DNA from: CAZPYD01 sp964590835
GTDB taxonomy: Bacteria; Patescibacteriota; Minisyncoccia; JAHISW01; Tagabacteraceae
Reading direction: 5' to 3'
Assembly: GCA_964590835.1 (NCBI GenBank)
Contig: CAZPYD010000019.1
Span: 1-16,153, forward strand
Length of the DNA: 16,153 nt
In this document: positions 14,010-16,153 of the stretch, piece by piece
Position numbering within the stretch: the first letter of the stretch is position 1
How the letters are laid out: every line of letters starts with the position of its first letter
The notes under the pieces: generated by a model
Databases searched by the model: none
What the model saw: only the letters and a program-made list of their open reading frames with translations
What the model was told of the DNA's origin: nothing
Made by a program: the position numbers and the translations under genes

Positions 14010-14250
14010 CTGTGTCAAGGTTGACTTGACTTATTTTTTGCTGCGTGCTATCAATTAAAAACTATGAATTATAGAAATTTATTTCATTGTGAATATATTA
14101 AATCTAACCCGGTTGCCACTATGGGGCTTATTTTGCTGGGGCGATTTTTGTATTTGCATAACATGAGATAAATTTAACTAAAACTTAACTTAGAATACAA
14201 AAACCGCTTCAGCAACAACGCCGGGGCGGTTTTTTAGTTCTTTAACAATC
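14010..14250. other. Spacer between the two palindromes
   Basis: The segment is about 240 bp without a convincing gene. It holds a TTGACTTGACTT stretch at 14021-14032, with only weak -10 matches near 14049, and a 35-codon open frame (14064-14171) with no ribosome site. A terminator-like hairpin lies at 14199-14235. A short RNA transcribed from about 14060 to 14235 is possible but not supported beyond this. Confidence 0.4.
14199..14235 (+). terminator. Terminator-like hairpin between the palindromes
   Basis: AAAAACCGC (14199-14207) pairs with GCGGTTTTT (14226-14234) across an 18-nt loop, and the T run ends at 14235. No gene precedes it directly, which hints at an unrecognised short transcript upstream. 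Confidence 0.65.
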
Positions 14251-14282
14251 TTATCTGTTGGACATCGGATATCCAACAGATG
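14251..14282. repeat. 32-bp palindromic repeat, copy 2, in the 5' region of the second GNAT gene
   Basis: The arms are ATCTGTTGGACATC (14253-14266) and GATATC plus CAACAGAT (14268-14281). It differs from copy 1 at two positions, both T/C changes. One lies in each arm: the 14263 change gives a G-U pair in RNA, and the 14274 change restores a perfect pair that copy 1 lacks. It ends 6 nt before the Shine-Dalgarno site. Confidence 0.8.
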
Positions 14283-14287
14283 AAAAC

Positions 14288-14294
14288 AAGGAGG
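14288..14294 (+). promoter_or_regulatory. Strong Shine-Dalgarno (AAGGAGG) that decides the start at 14303
   Basis: A full AAGGAGG is spaced 8 nt from ATG 14303. It is the only consensus ribosome site I see in the window, and it rules out the upstream TTG at 14258. Confidence 0.85.
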
Positions 14295-14302
14295 ATGGAA
14301 TC

Positions 14303-14878
14303 ATGGAAGAAAAACAGAGAATTATTTTTTTGAAAGGCAAAAAGGTTGTATTGAGGCCGTTAAACAAAGAGACTGATTTAAAAAATTGCACAAAGTGGAT
14401 GAACGATCAAGAAATAGGCCGTTATTTGGGTAATGCTTATTTACCAAAGTCTTTAGAACAAGAGGAAGAAGAATGGTTTGATGATTTGGTGAAAAGAAAA
14501 GATCATGTTTACCTTGCTATTGAAACTTTAAAAGGTATTTATATTGGCAATATTAGTATGGCTATATCTTGGAAAGATAGAAATGCCGGGTTAGGTGTTT
14601 GTATTGGAGAAAAAGAATATTGGGGTAAGGGGTTTGGCACAGACGTTATGATGCTTTTGCTAGAATATGCCTTTAATACTCTCAACTTAAGAAAAATATG
14701 TTTGACTGTTTTTGATTTCAATAAACGCGCCAAGCGAGTTTATGAGAAATGTGGTTTTATAGTAGAAGGTGTTTCAAAAGAACACGTGTATCAAAACGGT
14801 AAATATATTGATCTGATAGAAATGGCCGTTTTCAAAAAAGATTTTCTGCCGATTTGGGAGAAATACAATAAAAATTAG
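14303..14878 (+). CDS. RimJ/RimL-type GNAT N-acetyltransferase
   Basis: The protein has 191 residues. The N-terminal LKGKKVVLRPLNKETD is typical of RimJ/RimL/SpeG-type acetyltransferases. The acetyl-CoA loop is YWGKGFGTD (about 107-114), followed by LLEYAFNTLNLRKICLTVFDFNKRAKRVYEKCGFIVEG, a textbook motif A-B segment. The substrate could be a ribosomal protein N terminus, a polyamine or an antibiotic-like amine; the sequence does not decide. An upstream in-frame TTG (14258) would add 15 residues but would run through the palindrome, and the AAGGAGG site fits ATG 14303. The strong ribosome site and the palindrome in front are unlike other genes here, which may point to separate origin or regulation (inference). 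Confidence 0.85.
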   Translation: MEEKQRIIFLKGKKVVLRPLNKETDLKNCTKWMNDQEIGRYLGNAYLPKSLEQEEEEWFDDLVKRKDHVYLAIETLKGIYIGNISMAISWKDRNAGLGVCIGEKEYWGKGFGTDVMMLLLEYAFNTLNLRKICLTVFDFNKRAKRVYEKCGFIVEGVSKEHVYQNGKYIDLIEMAVFKKDFLPIWEKYNKN

Positions 14879-14900
14879 TGAGGTCCAACCTCACTAATTT
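14872..14900 (+). terminator. 13-bp perfect hairpin directly after the second GNAT stop
   Basis: AAATTAGTGAGGT (14872-14884) pairs exactly with 14888-14900 across the triloop CCA. The stop codon TAG (14876-14878) is inside the stem. It lies immediately before the palindromic terminator, forming two tandem hairpins. Confidence 0.7.
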
Positions 14901-14930
14901 AAATGCCCCACATATGTGGGGCATTTTTTT
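14901..14930. terminator. Palindromic terminator, near-copy of 1127-1152
   Basis: Arms AAATGCCCCAC and complement surround an ATAT core (14901-14926), with T extending to 14930 on the plus strand. It sits between the convergent GNAT and DUF3750-like genes and works best for the plus strand. Confidence 0.88.
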
Positions 14931-14933
14931 GTG

Positions 14934-15389
14934 CTATACTGTGTTTTTGCCAAGGCTGTTCCACGGAAGTTTGAGTTTGAGTTTTTTAAATTTATCTAAT
15001 ACCCACTGCGTATAAGTATTACAGTTTGCATTAAATGACGAGTATTTTTTGTATGGGTAGTTTTCTCTGCTCTTTTTGATAAATTCAATCATTTTTTTTG
15101 CCAAATCTCCATCTATTTGTTTCAATAATCTAACTTTCCAATAAAATTTTGAAGAAAAAGGTAAAATTTCTATTCCACTAAAAGGGTTAAAACGATTAAG
15201 ATGTAGATGCCCCCACTTTTTGTTTTTGTTAGGTCTAAAAAGTACCTCCCATCTTGAGATTTTGCCTTTTTCGTTACAGACGAACCATGAGTGTGAAATA
15301 AAATTAAAAGGAATATTACACGGACAACATAAAACAAAAACCTGATATTTTTTGGGGTTTATGAGTTTTTGATGGTTGTTTTTGCTCAT
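14934..15389 (-). CDS. DUF3750-like protein
   Basis: This 151-residue protein resembles DUF3750 as I remember it. Near the end, RENYPYKKYSSFNANCNTYT and the following LKLKLPWNSLGKN match that family's YPY...GPNSNTF...LPxxxxGK signature. The usual Ser of GPNSNTF is Cys here (C123). ISHSWFV (H33 at 31-37) and the RWEV segment fit the upstream conserved part. A Cys/His pair could suggest a papain- or NlpC-like hydrolase, but this is speculation and the function of DUF3750 is unknown to me. CCPC near residue 21 and further cysteines are unusual. There is no signal peptide. The gene follows the transglutaminase-like gene by 13 nt on the same strand, probably one operon. Confidence 0.68.
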   Translation of the reverse strand: MSKNNHQKLINPKKYQVFVLCCPCNIPFNFISHSWFVCNEKGKISRWEVLFRPNKNKKWGHLHLNRFNPFSGIEILPFSSKFYWKVRLLKQIDGDLAKKMIEFIKKSRENYPYKKYSSFNANCNTYTQWVLDKFKKLKLKLPWNSLGKNTV

Positions 15390-15402
15390 CTCTGATTTTT
15401 AA

Positions 15403-16153
15403 TTATTTTGGTCTTAAATTTTTATTATTTTCATAAAAATTAACCAATTCATCAAATTTTTCATCAATGTTAATAGTCAAATCTGCAATTTTATCTAACA
15501 ATAGTAGTTCTTGCTCGTTGGGCTTATAATCTGCACTCATTAAATCATTCAATTCTTGATAAAGGTATTCTGTTTTATTTAGGGCAAAAAAATCTCTTAA
15601 CATATTTCCTCTTATGTAATATTCTCCTGCCCATTCTTTATTATTTGAATATCCTATAGTTTTACCTTCTACGAATCCGTCTCTATACATTTGCCATATG
15701 ATACCTGCTGGGAAAAAAGTTTCTTTTGGTAAATCTGTAAGATCTATTGTTTCAGTGTCTATTTGATACGCTTTTGCTTGAATGTTGTCTATTTGTGGGT
15801 CAACGCGTATCCATCTTTTTTCTTTTGAGTTCCAATATTCACAAACCCAGTGATCCTCAAACCATCCTCCTGGAAAATACGTAGCGAATCCACATCTTGT
15901 CCTGGTTGGAATTCCTTTTTCCCTTAGAATAGAACACAAAAGCATAGAGAAGTGTTTACAAATCGCAACAACTCTTTTTTCAGGCTCTCTAGAAATAGTT
16001 AGATTTGAGGGGTCGAGCTTTTTTGCTCTGTTTAAAATTTCTTGTATTGTTTTGATGTTTATTTCTTCAGTCCTAGATTCAGGGAGATTTAAGTTATATA
16101 AACTCTTTATTGTTCCCGGATGAATGAGTAAGCCTTGAATAATTTTACATAGT
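15403..16153 (-). CDS. Transglutaminase-like (papain-fold) protein, N terminus beyond the window
   Basis: The frame stays open to the right edge, so the gene is partial; at least 249 residues are visible. The ATG at 15945 is internal: the catalytic Cys lies upstream of it, in AICKHFSMLLCSILREKGIP (codon 15960-15958), and GIPTRTRCGF follows as in the transglutaminase core domain. The His (FEDHWVCEYWN) and Asp (WIRVDPQ) of the Cys-His-Asp triad are both present. About 100 residues of mostly helical, acidic sequence follow without a known domain. Bacterial members are usually proteases or amidases rather than true cross-linking enzymes. No signal peptide can be judged. It is followed by the DUF3750-like gene. 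Confidence 0.85.
   Translation of the reverse strand, partial: LCKIIQGLLIHPGTIKSLYNLNLPESRTEEINIKTIQEILNRAKKLDPSNLTISREPEKRVVAICKHFSMLLCSILREKGIPTRTRCGFATYFPGGWFEDHWVCEYWNSKEKRWIRVDPQIDNIQAKAYQIDTETIDLTDLPKETFFPAGIIWQMYRDGFVEGKTIGYSNNKEWAGEYYIRGNMLRDFFALNKTEYLYQELNDLMSADYKPNEQELLLLDKIADLTINIDEKFDELVNFYENNKNLRPK

Noticed and set aside
14064..14171. 35-codon plus-strand open frame between the palindromes
   Set aside because: No ribosome site and no clear promoter; length is within chance in this AT-rich spacer.
1..16153. CRISPR array near the Cas4-like nuclease
   Set aside because: No regular repeat-spacer pattern and no other cas gene; the 7-nt arrays are too short and degenerate.

Overview
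The window is an AT-rich bacterial segment with short spacers, frequent 1-nt gene junctions and few Shine-Dalgarno sites. Most products are compact versions of cell-envelope proteins, and a DUF3750-like gene sits beside a transglutaminase-like gene. This suggests a Patescibacteria/CPR (Parcubacteria-like) genome; that placement is inference from gene style, not a marker-gene result. UAA, UAG and UGA all serve as stops, so the standard bacterial code fits.

Layout. 1-2242: rlmN (+), converging through a palindromic terminator on an orphan Fe-S RecB/Cas4-like nuclease (-). 2243-2698: a spacer holding a roughly 150-bp inverted-repeat element placed exactly at the nuclease start codon. 2699-12279 (all genes on -): a cell-wall and division block, read from 12279 downward: D-Ala-D-Ala carboxypeptidase, mraY, an N-acyl-D-amino-acid deacylase-like amidohydrolase, ftsW, murG, gltX, an EnvC/M23 murein hydrolase (activator), and a small membrane protein. 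This resembles a dcw remnant (mraY-x-ftsW-murG) with the amidohydrolase where murD is often found. Between amidohydrolase and ftsW, on the opposite strand, lies an apparent stand-alone structured RNA of about 340 nt with its own promoter and terminator. 12429-13920 (+): an HtrA-like protease and a GNAT acetyltransferase. 13921-14302: a spacer with two near-identical 32-bp palindromes and two terminators. 14303-14878 (+): a RimJ/RimL-type acetyltransferase. 14934 to the right edge (-): the DUF3750-like gene and a transglutaminase-like gene that runs off the window.

Two apparent lesions need care. gltX is cut by a 10-N gap at 5805-5814; the flanking protein sequence implies only 6 real bases are missing, so the frameshift looks artefactual. 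murG has an in-frame TAA at codon 5 (7091-7093), just before its glycine-rich loop.

The most interesting signals are the structured RNA, in which four hairpins all show GGA in the loop and two loops are identical; spacers built from degenerate 7-nt repeats with a fixed 5-nt core; the inverted-repeat element that separates a promoter from a start codon; and several -10 boxes only 6-9 nt from an ATG, suggesting leaderless or near-leaderless mRNAs.
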